Origin: Reyranella soli
Lineage (GTDB): Bacteria > Pseudomonadota > Alphaproteobacteria > Reyranellales > Reyranellaceae
Assembly: GCF_007992495.1 (NCBI RefSeq)
Contig: NZ_BKAJ01000038.1
Span: forward strand, 62,001 to 126,000
Direction: 5' to 3'
Length of the DNA stretch: 64,000 bases
In this document: one piece after another, positions 18,185 to 25,486 of the stretch
Layout of the letters: each line of letters starts with the position of its first letter
Numbering within the stretch: position 1 is the stretch's first letter
The notes under the pieces: model-generated
Databases searched by the model: none
What the model saw: only the letters and a program-made list of their open reading frames with translations
Told to the model about the DNA's origin: nothing
Program-made: the position numbers and the translations under genes

Positions 18185-18895
18185 CTAACGCGTGTAATCG
18201 ACAATCCTTAGACTGGTGCCGCGGTCAGGGTGCCACGCGTCCGCTAGCGATTTGAGGCGTTGTCGTTCCGCATCGGCAAACGTCACTCGCACCGAAAGAT
18301 TGGCCACCCCTTGGAACCACGTCGCGGCCAAGATGGTGTTCGCGCCGCTTTTGGTGACCAGTTCGATATCCGATGTGCCTACGTGCGGTTCGCCACCATC
18401 CGTTAGGCCAAAACCAAAATTCAAATAGAGCCCCGGATGCGCCACACTATCAAGAATTGCGCGGCGGAAAGGGGAAAGGTCGATGGCAACGTTCAAGTCC
18501 GCGATATGACAACCGAATAGTTTCGCGAAGTACAGATGGACATTGAGCATTTGACGCCGCGTATCGGGCGCAAAAACATTTGTCCCCGAGAAGCGCTGAC
18601 CCGCTTTCATATATGGCAGCCGGCGCCGAAGGGCGCGGGACAGTTTGGTCCAAGCCTCGTCGTGTGGTTGCGTCCGCGTCGAGTTGCAAGAGATACAGAT
18701 TGGTCCCCCCGACTTAAGCCGATCGTTCTTTAAGCTGATAATACGCTGGTTCCGCCTCGCATCATTGTGAAGATACAAGGGGTGTTCGGCGCTCACGTTG
18801 CCGAACAAGTCCTGCAAATCGGATCGCTTCACCCGGTGTTCTTTGGAAAGCGGCCCAGTGCTGTCGCAGATCCAGCACCGCTCGCGCTTGCTCAT
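18185..18895 (-). CDS. HNH-nuclease-like zinc protein
   Basis: This 236-residue protein starts at 18895 with a strong GGGAGGTGAGA ribosome-binding site, which excludes the much longer upstream frame. The N-terminus has CWICDS, then SKEHRVKRSDL, then CISCNSTRT with a following histidine. This CxxC-H-CxxCN layout fits a treble-clef HNH endonuclease-like fold. The remaining ~130 residues show no recognised domain. It heads an operon with the two HPN-motif genes (20 nt to the next start). Nuclease activity is inference from the metal-binding pattern only. Confidence 0.6.
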   Translation of the reverse strand: MSKRERCWICDSTGPLSKEHRVKRSDLQDLFGNVSAEHPLYLHNDARRNQRIISLKNDRLKSGGPICISCNSTRTQPHDEAWTKLSRALRRRLPYMKAGQRFSGTNVFAPDTRRQMLNVHLYFAKLFGCHIADLNVAIDLSPFRRAILDSVAHPGLYLNFGFGLTDGGEPHVGTSDIELVTKSGANTILAATWFQGVANLSVRVTFADAERQRLKSLADAWHPDRGTSLRIVDYTR

Positions 18896-19009
18896 TCTCA
18901 CCTCCCTGTGCCCGACTTTAGCAAACATCGTATTTGGTTGCATGCGATGACGACACACGCGTCGTTTGGGCAGAGCGCGCGGGGTGGATAAGCCGGCTAC
19001 GAATGGTCC

Positions 19010-19267
19010 ATGCTGACCCCTGTCGATGCCCGCGCCTACCTCCACACCGCCGCGTGTTACGGCCAGCCGCTTGGTGTGCGCTGCCGGTCCGGCGAACGAC
19101 GTGCCTTGGTTCCGCTGGACGTGATCGGCGCCAAGTCCAGGAACATGCGCGAGTTGCGCACGCTGCCGCTCAAGTGCCGGACGTGCGGCGGGCGGGACGT
19201 CGAGCTTTGGTTGTTTGTGACCGGCGAGGTGGGGCGTGTTTGGTGCGAGGACTCTAAGACCGTTTAG
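19010..19267 (+). CDS. Small zinc-ribbon-like protein
   Basis: This is an 85-residue frame with CRTCGGRDVELWLFVTGEV near the C-terminus and a single cysteine pair (CxxC), plus earlier cysteines in AACYGQPLGVRCRSGE. The pattern resembles small alphaproteobacterial zinc-ribbon proteins of unknown role. The start at 19010 has only a weak ribosome-binding site (GGTCC). The last 14 nt overlap the convergent DUF3800 gene. It is plausible but short. Confidence 0.45.
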   Translation: MLTPVDARAYLHTAACYGQPLGVRCRSGERRALVPLDVIGAKSRNMRELRTLPLKCRTCGGRDVELWLFVTGEVGRVWCEDSKTV

Positions 19268-20000
19268 CTTTCTGGCCGGCATTCCAATCCAAAAACCAGA
19301 TGTCAATGCCACGAAGTGCTACATGCTTCATGGTTTCCTGCGCCAGGGAGGGAAGAAACCATTTCTGTTCGATGAACTCGATGATGTCCTTCTTGTGGGC
19401 GGCCGAATATTCACGGTTCCACGCTGCCGCGATTGCGCCGGTAAACAAGTCGGCCGCCTGTACCAAGCGATTGTCCTTAGATTCCACAAAGTGGACGAGT
19501 TTGTACGCCTCGTACGTGCGTCCGTGCTCTCGCGCATCCCGATAATTCAGCGTAATCCGGGTCACTTCGGGCGAGTAACGGGTACCTCTGTTGTCGAGGT
19601 GAACGTAGAACTCGGGCAAAGCGGCGCCACTCTTGGCGTGTATGCGGGCGAACTTGTAGAGTAGCGTGAAGGCGTACTTGGTGAAGCCGAGTTCCCGATC
19701 ACCTTCGTTGTAGTCTTTGTGATTGGCCCGATGACTGTCGATCACCAGACAGTGGAAGCGAACGACTCCCGATTTCATCAACGGATGCAGCGCGTTGATA
19801 AGGGACTTGTACATCGGAACATTGTGCTTGCGGATTTTCGTCCACTTCAGTTCCGAGGTCCCACGGTAGGGTGGGCCAATGGCCTTTTCGATGGTGGCGA
19901 TCACCTGTTCAGTGCGATCCGCTCGGCCGTACATCGCGCCTATGACGATGTAGCGGTGATCCGTCTGCGAGCTTTCATCGCAATGTATGTCCCAGTGCAC
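19254..20000 (-). CDS. DUF3800-family protein
   Basis: This 248-residue protein starts at a GTG (20000). The N-terminal HCDESSQTDHRYIVIGAMY, the central FYVHLDNRG, and FVESKDNRLVQAADLFTGAI near residue 185 are the conserved acidic blocks of DUF3800, a family with a predicted RNase H-like fold that is common on mobile elements and in defence contexts. The acidic residues look intact. It is the right-most gene of the accessory island. Between it and the SRAP operon lies a tRNA 3'-end fragment. Its function is not known. Confidence 0.75.
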   Translation of the reverse strand: MHWDIHCDESSQTDHRYIVIGAMYGRADRTEQVIATIEKAIGPPYRGTSELKWTKIRKHNVPMYKSLINALHPLMKSGVVRFHCLVIDSHRANHKDYNEGDRELGFTKYAFTLLYKFARIHAKSGAALPEFYVHLDNRGTRYSPEVTRITLNYRDAREHGRTYEAYKLVHFVESKDNRLVQAADLFTGAIAAAWNREYSAAHKKDIIEFIEQKWFLPSLAQETMKHVALRGIDIWFLDWNAGQKAKRS

Positions 20001-20152
20001 GGGACGCGAGTAGACATTTAGCCGGCAACATTAGCAACACGGGAGCGACGGCCCCGCTTTGCCAACACACGGCGTTTGGCTACGCCCCGCCGGCTATATT
20101 GGACACTTATTTAACATGAAAACCGGCCGATCAAAAAAAAGCTTGATTCTAT

Positions 20153-20180
20153 TGGCGCGCCCTACGGGATTCGAACCCGT
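20153..20180 (-). other. Detached tRNA 3' end (T-arm, acceptor strand, CCA), probable attachment-site scar
   Basis: On the minus strand 20180-20164 folds as a perfect 5-bp T-arm with loop TTCGAAT. It is followed by acceptor strand AGGGCGC, discriminator G and CCA (20155-20153). A complete tRNA would need GCGCCCT about 65 nt upstream and a D-arm. Neither is present, so only the 3' end exists. Such a fragment is what integration at a tRNA gene leaves at one end of an element. The isoacceptor cannot be assigned. The rest of 20001-20471 shows no convincing gene. Confidence 0.6.
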
Positions 20181-20471
20181 GTTTCAGCCTTGAGAGGGCC
20201 ACATCCGGGCTACAGAAGAGGCTGACACGCCCGCAAGGATGTATGCGCGACCTGAAAGCACTCACGGGATGTCGTGTTGCCAGGGGTGAAGTCGGAGCGC
20301 ACACAGCCGCCTAGTCTCGTCTATGTTAGGCGCAGCAAACGCAGCACCTCGTTCAGAGAATCCGAAGATGTTGGGCGCTCCGCAGCCCAGGATCGCCAGC
20401 GCAAAGCCAAGCGTGTCGCAAAGCGCGGCCAAGGTGACTGTGGTCGCTGCTGAGCGTCAGCTCTACTGCAG

Positions 20472-21119
20472 CTACGACTGACCACTGACGGGCGTAGGCG
20501 TCTTCTTGGGCACCCACAGGTCTTTGGTTGCCGTGATCTCGATCAATTCGTTCGGAAAGGCCCGTTGCTGGAAAGCCACAAGGTCTTCGAACGAGCCGTG
20601 CAGCCACTGGTCGAGCTCGTGCGGATGGAGCAGCACCGGCATCCGGTGATGCAACGGCCGTATCGCGTCATTGGAGTCGGTCATCACACCGGAATAGACG
20701 GGGCCCCATTCGTCGCTCTCGCGCCACAGGCCTGCCCAGGCGGCGATGGGTTGGTCCTTGATCGTGACCCATGTCCTGGTCTTCCCGCCTTTCGGCCCTT
20801 CCGGCTCGGCGAAGCTCGTCAGGGGAATCAGGCAGCGCGATTGCGGCTTCTGCGCCAACGGCTTCCAGGGGAACTTGGCGATATCGGCGATGTTGTTGAC
20901 GGGTTTGGGTTTGGAGCCTGGCTTCATGGTCGCGAAGCGCATCGGAAAGCCCCACACCATCGACTGCAGGATGCGCTCGCCGTCGGCTTCACGGACCACC
21001 AGTCCGGGAGCGCCGGGCAGGATGTCGTCCGGCAGGTTCGGTTCGACAGGCGGCCTTCGCGCTCGGAAGGTTTGGGCGACTTCATCCCTGGTTTTGCGCA
21101 CGGTGTAGAGAGTGCACAT
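20472..21119 (-). CDS. SRAP-domain protein (YedK/HMCES-like), active site intact
   Basis: This 215-residue SOS response-associated peptidase (SRAP) protein belongs to the family that crosslinks to abasic sites in single-stranded DNA through Cys2 after methionine removal. The start at 21119 (MCTLY) is preceded by GAGGAG. The four positions known for YedK are present: C2, N75 (KPVNNIADI), E105 (TSFAEPEG) and H157 (PLHHRMPVLL). Length is typical. It is the last gene of a minus-strand operon and lies 41 nt after a degenerate paralogue. The predicted role is shielding abasic sites at stalled forks. LexA control is suggested by the box at 22651-22665. Confidence 0.88.
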   Translation of the reverse strand: MCTLYTVRKTRDEVAQTFRARRPPVEPNLPDDILPGAPGLVVREADGERILQSMVWGFPMRFATMKPGSKPKPVNNIADIAKFPWKPLAQKPQSRCLIPLTSFAEPEGPKGGKTRTWVTIKDQPIAAWAGLWRESDEWGPVYSGVMTDSNDAIRPLHHRMPVLLHPHELDQWLHGSFEDLVAFQQRAFPNELIEITATKDLWVPKKTPTPVSGQS

Positions 21120-21160
21120 GTCGGCTCCTCGAATCGGGCGATCCTGCGGTGTCCCCAGGC

Positions 21161-21808
21161 TCAAAGCAACGCGCCGTAGCGCGCGCGGGGTCGCTGCACC
21201 CACAGGTCTTTCGTGCGCTCGACTTCCATGCGATCGGCCGGGAAGGGGGGCCGGAACTGGAACTCGATCACGTCGTCGATCGAGCCTTCGAGCCATTGGT
21301 CGTATTCGTCCGGGGCAAGCATCACCGGCATGCGTGGATTGAGCGGGGCGACGGCGCTGTTGCTGTCGGTCGTCATGGCGCCGTAGACGGGTCCCCATTC
21401 CTCGCTTTTGCGACAGAATCCCGCCCAGGCGAAGATCGGCCAGTCCTTTGCCTTGAACCACGTGCGTGTCATCGAGCCGCGCTTGCCGTCCGGCTGCGCG
21501 AACGCCGCCACCGGGATGAGACAGCGGTAGCGCGGGTCCGGCGCCATCGTGCGCCACATTGGATTGGTCAGGTCGGCAATGAGGTTAACTGGCTCGTGAT
21601 GCAGCAGCCCGCCGGCTCCATCCTTCTGTGGCCGCGGGAAGCCCCACGTCGCCGGCAGCATCACGCGCTGACCGACGGAGCCTCGCACGATGATGCCGGG
21701 CTCTCCGCGCTTCGTTTCGTGCGGGATGTCGAGCTTGGGCGGATCCGCAACACCGAAGTGGGCCGCCATGTCTGCGATGCTTTGAGGGGCTTCGTAGAGA
21801 TTGCACAT
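21161..21808 (-). CDS. SRAP-domain paralogue lacking two active-site residues
   Basis: This 215-residue protein is colinear with its neighbour and begins MCNLY, so Cys2 is kept, as is N75 (EPVNLIADL). The catalytic glutamate is glutamine at 105 (AAFAQPDG) and the histidine is asparagine at 157 (APLNPRMPVML). In studied SRAP proteins Glu and His support Schiff-base chemistry and crosslink reversal. A protein with only Cys and Asn might bind abasic DNA without normal chemistry, form a non-reversible adduct, or act on something else. It starts 2 nt after the stop of the 191-residue protein gene, so co-translation is likely. Confidence 0.85.
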   Translation of the reverse strand: MCNLYEAPQSIADMAAHFGVADPPKLDIPHETKRGEPGIIVRGSVGQRVMLPATWGFPRPQKDGAGGLLHHEPVNLIADLTNPMWRTMAPDPRYRCLIPVAAFAQPDGKRGSMTRTWFKAKDWPIFAWAGFCRKSEEWGPVYGAMTTDSNSAVAPLNPRMPVMLAPDEYDQWLEGSIDDVIEFQFRPPFPADRMEVERTKDLWVQRPRARYGALL

Positions 21809-21810
21809 GG

Positions 21811-22386
21811 CTAGAGCACCTGGTCATTGGGCGCACAGCGCCAGAACCACGCGCGGTGCTCACGTTCGGCCCATTCGATGCAGACGCCGGCGTAGGTCAT
21901 CGCGTCGTCGACCGAGCGATCGATCTGCTCGACCGTCTTTGCCGCCGCAGCGTGCGCCGAGTGGGAATAGGTTCCGCGGCGGCGCTCGAAGCGATAGGTC
22001 TGCACGATCTCCGACAGCGCCTTCTTGGCGCGCGCCCAGCCCAGGATGGCTTCCCGTTGCGCTGCCAGTCGCTGCCACTCGGCTTCGACTTCCGCCGGCG
22101 TAGGTGCCTGCAGGCTTTCGGGAACAAGGCGATGCAGTCCGTCGCGCAGCAGGAAGGCGGCCATGGTCGCACTCTGCTCGGGGAAGCGGAAATGGAAGTA
22201 CTCGATGCCGTTGAACTTGCCGCCGCGCCACTTGGGATCGATCTCACCCGCCTTCACGAGGATGCGGCCTTTCTCCGTGTAGGTGAGGGTTCCGCGCGCG
22301 ATGCGGGCGACGCGCGCCGGAAAGAGCCGCTCGACATCGGCCGAAGAGAGGTAGCCGCGAACAATGTCGTCTTCGGACGTCATCAT
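21811..22386 (-). CDS. Unrecognised 191-residue protein of the SRAP operon
   Basis: I do not recognise this family. The protein begins MMTSEDDIVRGYLSSADVER (ATG 22386, GGAG 5 nt upstream), has a central FNGIEYFHFRFPEQSATMAA, and a helical, Arg/Glu-rich second half (EAEWQRLAAQREAILGWA, RFERRRGTYSHSAH). No signal peptide, membrane segment or cysteine cluster was seen. The start overlaps the upstream zinc-ribbon stop by 4 nt (ATGA) and the SRAP paralogue begins 2 nt after its stop, so it is firmly embedded in the SRAP operon. A DNA-damage function is inferred from context only. Confidence 0.75.
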   Translation of the reverse strand: MMTSEDDIVRGYLSSADVERLFPARVARIARGTLTYTEKGRILVKAGEIDPKWRGGKFNGIEYFHFRFPEQSATMAAFLLRDGLHRLVPESLQAPTPAEVEAEWQRLAAQREAILGWARAKKALSEIVQTYRFERRRGTYSHSAHAAAAKTVEQIDRSVDDAMTYAGVCIEWAEREHRAWFWRCAPNDQVL

Positions 22387-22622
22387 CGGTACTCCGCCAT
22401 GAACCGCTTCACGTGGCGGCGTTCGCGAAAAACGTGGGGCGTGAACTCGCGCCGTCCGCAGTGGCTGCAGATGAACGGCAGCGTGTCGACGCATCGCAAG
22501 TTGCCCTCGCGGGCGCCGATGCGGTCGTGTTCGACGAGCGCGCGATGCAGGCAGTGATTGCACGAGATGCCGAGCGGCAAGTGACTATCCCAGACGTCAT
22601 GAAGATCCGCGGATGGAGACAT
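22383..22622 (-). CDS. Small zinc-ribbon protein, first gene of the SRAP operon
   Basis: This is a 79-residue protein starting MSPSADLHDVWDSHLP at 22622 (GAGAG upstream). An upstream TTG extension to 22667 would run through the LexA-type box and is not preferred. Two cysteine pairs, ISCNHC and FICSHCGRREF, spaced about 35 residues apart fit a four-Cys zinc ribbon of a small DNA- or protein-binding type. Its last codon overlaps the next gene (ATGA). The promoter region directly upstream carries a LexA-type box. Confidence 0.7.
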   Translation of the reverse strand: MSPSADLHDVWDSHLPLGISCNHCLHRALVEHDRIGAREGNLRCVDTLPFICSHCGRREFTPHVFRERRHVKRFMAEYR

Positions 22623-22650
22623 TGGCCAGTTCTCTCTGTCCCACTCATGA

Positions 22651-22665
22651 GAACAAAATGAGAAC
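22651..22665 (-). promoter_or_regulatory. LexA-type SOS box, GTTC-N7-GTTC
   Basis: On the minus strand the sequence is GTTCTCATTTTGTTC, an exact match to the alphaproteobacterial LexA direct-repeat consensus. It ends 28 nt before the preferred start of the zinc-ribbon gene, where it could occlude the promoter of the whole four-gene SRAP operon. The match and location are seen directly; LexA binding is inferred. Confidence 0.75.
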
Positions 22666-22669
22666 AATG

Positions 22670-23079
22670 ACCTGATGAGTCAATCCATAGGGCTTGGCGC
22701 TGTCGGGGCGGATACCCGCTGTATGTTGTCCTCAAGCGGTTCTTCCACACGTGGCACCGACCTCTCGGCATCGGCCGACAGAAGTACATTCTCATGAAGG
22801 TGCTGCCGCTTCTTCTGCTGGGCGCATGGGGCAGGCGCAAGATTCGGGAGCTGGTGTTCCGGCCCCTGGTCCTAAGACCTGCCGAAAGAACTACTGCTGC
22901 TCGCGGGACAGAGATGTCCTGCTGGACTCACGGGACAAGAAGAAGCGGTTGCAGCGAAACACTCCTCCAGACTCCGCATCGGATTTGGGCGGCGCCCAAC
23001 TCGTGTGCAAGATCGCGAGCGGCTATAGAGAGGGAACCCGAGCCTGCAGTCTGTTGAACTGCCGCGACAAGAGGAGCCA
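22670..23079. other. Intergenic region without a convincing gene
   Basis: This ~410-base stretch lies between the SRAP operon promoter and the LysR gene. A plus-strand frame from 22671 to 23057 is open and encodes a basic, leucine-rich segment (ILMKVLPLLLLGAWGRRKIR), but no start with a ribosome-binding site precedes most of it and the later part looks random. It could be a gene remnant. A GAGGAG before 23080 serves the LysR gene. Confidence 0.4.
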
Positions 23080-24069
23080 ATGCGCCGCATAAGATCCAGC
23101 AGACCGACGGTTACGACATTGTCATTCGATCTTGGCGTGCTTCAAGTCTTCCTGATGGTTTGCGAAAAAGGAAGTATGGGTGCCGCGGCGAAAGCACTCG
23201 GGATTACGCAGCCTGCCGTCTCGCAGGCGATCTCGGATCTCGAACGTGGGTTGGGCAAGAAGTTGTTCGAGCGATCGGTCAGGCCGCTGGCGCTCACGGC
23301 CGTCGGAGCCCTGCTGAGGCAGAAGGCGAATTTGCTCGTGGCGGAAGCGCACGAGGTTTCAGCCGCAATTGGCGATGCCGAACAGGGATATCTATTTCGG
23401 GTCAGATTGGGGCTTGCCGGCTCCGTGATGCGTGCCTTTGCACTGAGGCTTGCGGAGTTCCTGAGCACGCAGGCATCCGAGGTAGCCATCTACTCCGGAT
23501 CCACGCCTTCCCATATCGAAGGCATCATCAACCGCACCGTCGATATGTCGATCAGCTGGAGTGGGATGGAGGACACCGATTGGGCCGAGCGTCACTCCAT
23601 TCTGGAAGAGTCGTACATCCTGCTCTTTCCCAGTTCCTTTCCTGAGTCTCGCGAGGGCCTGGCGACGATAGCCAAGCGTCTGCCTCTCATTCGTCACAGC
23701 GCGCGCTCGCAAACCGGCAAGGATGTCGACCGGCACCTGAGGCGCATGGGCATCGACATTCCTCGATTCCTCGAGTTCGACAGCCCCATCGGAGTGACGG
23801 CCGCGGTCGCGGCCGGAATCGGATGGGCGATCACCACGCCGCTTTCCAACTTCGAGGGCGGGCTGACGCCGCTGATCAGGCCAATGAAACTCCCCGGGCC
23901 TGGCTTTACCCGCCGCCTGTACCTGTTTGCCCGGAAGAACGAGCTTGGCCGCCTGCCAAGAGCCGTGGCGAACGAAGCAAAGCAAGTCCTCAAGAGCGAC
24001 ATCGTCCCCCAGCTTGCCAAGTACATGCCCTGGGCGAAAGACAAGGTTCGGATAGAGCCCATACGCTGA
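23080..24069 (+). CDS. LysR-family transcriptional regulator
   Basis: This 329-residue protein starts at ATG 23080 with GAGGAG upstream. The N-terminal winged helix-turn-helix includes FLMVCEKGSMGAAAKALGIT and QPAVSQAISDLERGLG (about residues 25-65), typical of LysR regulators. The C-terminal ~230 residues form the effector-binding domain. Its nearest plus-strand neighbours are a dihydroxyphthalate-decarboxylase-like gene and a PotDABC importer, 370 nt and more downstream, making these its likely targets. Confidence 0.9.
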   Translation: MRRIRSSRPTVTTLSFDLGVLQVFLMVCEKGSMGAAAKALGITQPAVSQAISDLERGLGKKLFERSVRPLALTAVGALLRQKANLLVAEAHEVSAAIGDAEQGYLFRVRLGLAGSVMRAFALRLAEFLSTQASEVAIYSGSTPSHIEGIINRTVDMSISWSGMEDTDWAERHSILEESYILLFPSSFPESREGLATIAKRLPLIRHSARSQTGKDVDRHLRRMGIDIPRFLEFDSPIGVTAAVAAGIGWAITTPLSNFEGGLTPLIRPMKLPGPGFTRRLYLFARKNELGRLPRAVANEAKQVLKSDIVPQLAKYMPWAKDKVRIEPIR

Positions 24070-24442
24070 ATGCCCGTCGGCGGATATCGTAGCGAGAAGA
24101 GGGCCCGCTGCGGTGATCGGCGGGTTCGAATTGCTCCAGCACCCTTCTGCCAACGTCTTTGCCTTCCTGAAGCCTGGAAGCGGCGAGGACGCAACGCACT
24201 ATCACGCCCGAGTAGAGATGCCATGGCTGGGAACGGGTCCGTCGAGCGGCGCCAGATGTCGTCCGGATCAGACGACAACATCACATCTGCTTATGTAGAC
24301 GCTTCCAATCGGCCTCCAACATAGTGCTGCCGACGTGCTGCCCGATGGTCATGGGTCGGCAGGCACTCGGACTAGGAACTCCACCGGCGAGAGATTTCGC
24401 ATGGCGCGCGGATTGGCTCTGTTTCTTCAGCAGGAGAAGTGA
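24070..24442. other. Intergenic region, probable control region of the downstream importer cluster
   Basis: This is 373 bases between the LysR gene and the decarboxylase-like gene. A short open frame (24113-24298) contains HYHARVEMPWLG and could be a gene remnant, but it has no ribosome-binding site. No strong palindrome or sigma-70 promoter was recognised with confidence. As the space downstream of a LysR gene it is a reasonable place for its operator. Confidence 0.3.
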
Positions 24443-25354
24443 GTGATCGTATACGGCGGCGACTACGAGCACACGCTCGACGTGTCTTCCATTCGCGACG
24501 GTATCGAGTTGCGCTATCAAGTGACGCCGCGGAACGAACTGTTCGCGAAAGTCCTCGAGGCGCAAGAGTTCGACGTATGCGAGTTCTCGCTATCGAACTA
24601 TATGATGATGCGCGCGCGGGGCGCGGACTGGCTTACGGCCATTCCGATCTTCCCGAGCAGGGGCTTTCGGCACAGCACGTTCCTCGTTCGAAAGGACGAT
24701 AGTGCCGCACAGTTTTCCGACCTTGTCGGAAAGCGCATTGGCATTGACGATTACACCATGACTGCCGGAGTTTGGGGACGGGGGATCGTCGCCGAGTTCC
24801 ACCGGCTGCATTGGTCCCAGGTCGAGTGGTTCTCGAGTCCACGACAGCGCTTCGCGCCTCCTCCAGCAGCTCGAGTCAAGATCATCGATGAAGATCTCGA
24901 AGACGCTTTGGCAGGAGGGCGCCTCGACGCCTTGCTGTTTCCACGCACTCGCGACTCGCTGCTGCCGCCTTCCGAGCGGCGCTTTCGACCGCTTCTGAAG
25001 AATTGGCGCGAGGCAGAATTGGAATACTACCGGTCGACCGGCACGTATCCGATCAGCCACACCGTGGTCATCCCGCGCGCGAAGATCTCTTCCTGCCCGT
25101 CATTGCCGGGTACCGTCATCGCAGCGTATGAGCACAGCATGACTCGCGCCAAGCAACGTCGCGTAGGTTCGACGTTCTTGCCCTGGGGCGACGACAACTG
25201 GACCGCAACGATGAAGATTTTCGGCAACGATCCCATGCCCCACGGGTCAACCGCCGCGAACCAGGCGACCGTTGCCAAGTTGCAAGACTACCTTCTGGAG
25301 CAGCAGCTGATCGGCGCGCACTTGCCCTATGCCGACCTGTTTTGGCGGGCGTGA
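24443..25354 (+). CDS. 4,5-dihydroxyphthalate decarboxylase-like / substrate-binding-fold protein
   Basis: This 303-residue protein resembles the family named after phthalate-pathway 4,5-dihydroxyphthalate decarboxylase, which has a periplasmic-binding-protein (NMT1-like) fold. Landmarks are VYGGDYEHT at the N-terminus, FDVCEFSLSNYMMMRARG, WLTAIPIFPSRGFRHSTFLV, and LVGKRIGIDDYTMTAGVWGRG. The start is GTG at 24443, because an in-frame TGA immediately precedes it and GGAG lies upstream. No signal peptide is present, which favours a cytosolic enzyme over a transport receptor. Most annotated relatives are not proven decarboxylases. Confidence 0.75.
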   Translation: MIVYGGDYEHTLDVSSIRDGIELRYQVTPRNELFAKVLEAQEFDVCEFSLSNYMMMRARGADWLTAIPIFPSRGFRHSTFLVRKDDSAAQFSDLVGKRIGIDDYTMTAGVWGRGIVAEFHRLHWSQVEWFSSPRQRFAPPPAARVKIIDEDLEDALAGGRLDALLFPRTRDSLLPPSERRFRPLLKNWREAELEYYRSTGTYPISHTVVIPRAKISSCPSLPGTVIAAYEHSMTRAKQRRVGSTFLPWGDDNWTATMKIFGNDPMPHGSTAANQATVAKLQDYLLEQQLIGAHLPYADLFWRA

Positions 25355-25486
25355 TCGGACACGCCTTCCCGAGGGGCGGTCGGTCGCACGCGATGGGTCT
25401 CCCGAAGCGACCATAAAATTTGCTTATCGAGACAATCGGATTGCGCGCCGATTAAAGTGCTTCAGCAGCCCTGAAGAGGTGGAGCA

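Noticed and set aside
20153-20231. Complete tRNA gene (Glu-CTC or Arg type) on the minus strand
   Set aside because: The T-arm and 3' acceptor are perfect, but no complementary 5' acceptor strand or D-arm exists upstream, and the possible CTC anticodon stem needs two wobble pairs.
22694-23092. 132-residue plus-strand frame divergent from the SOS box
   Set aside because: Composition is random-looking, it has no supported start and it runs into the LysR gene start.
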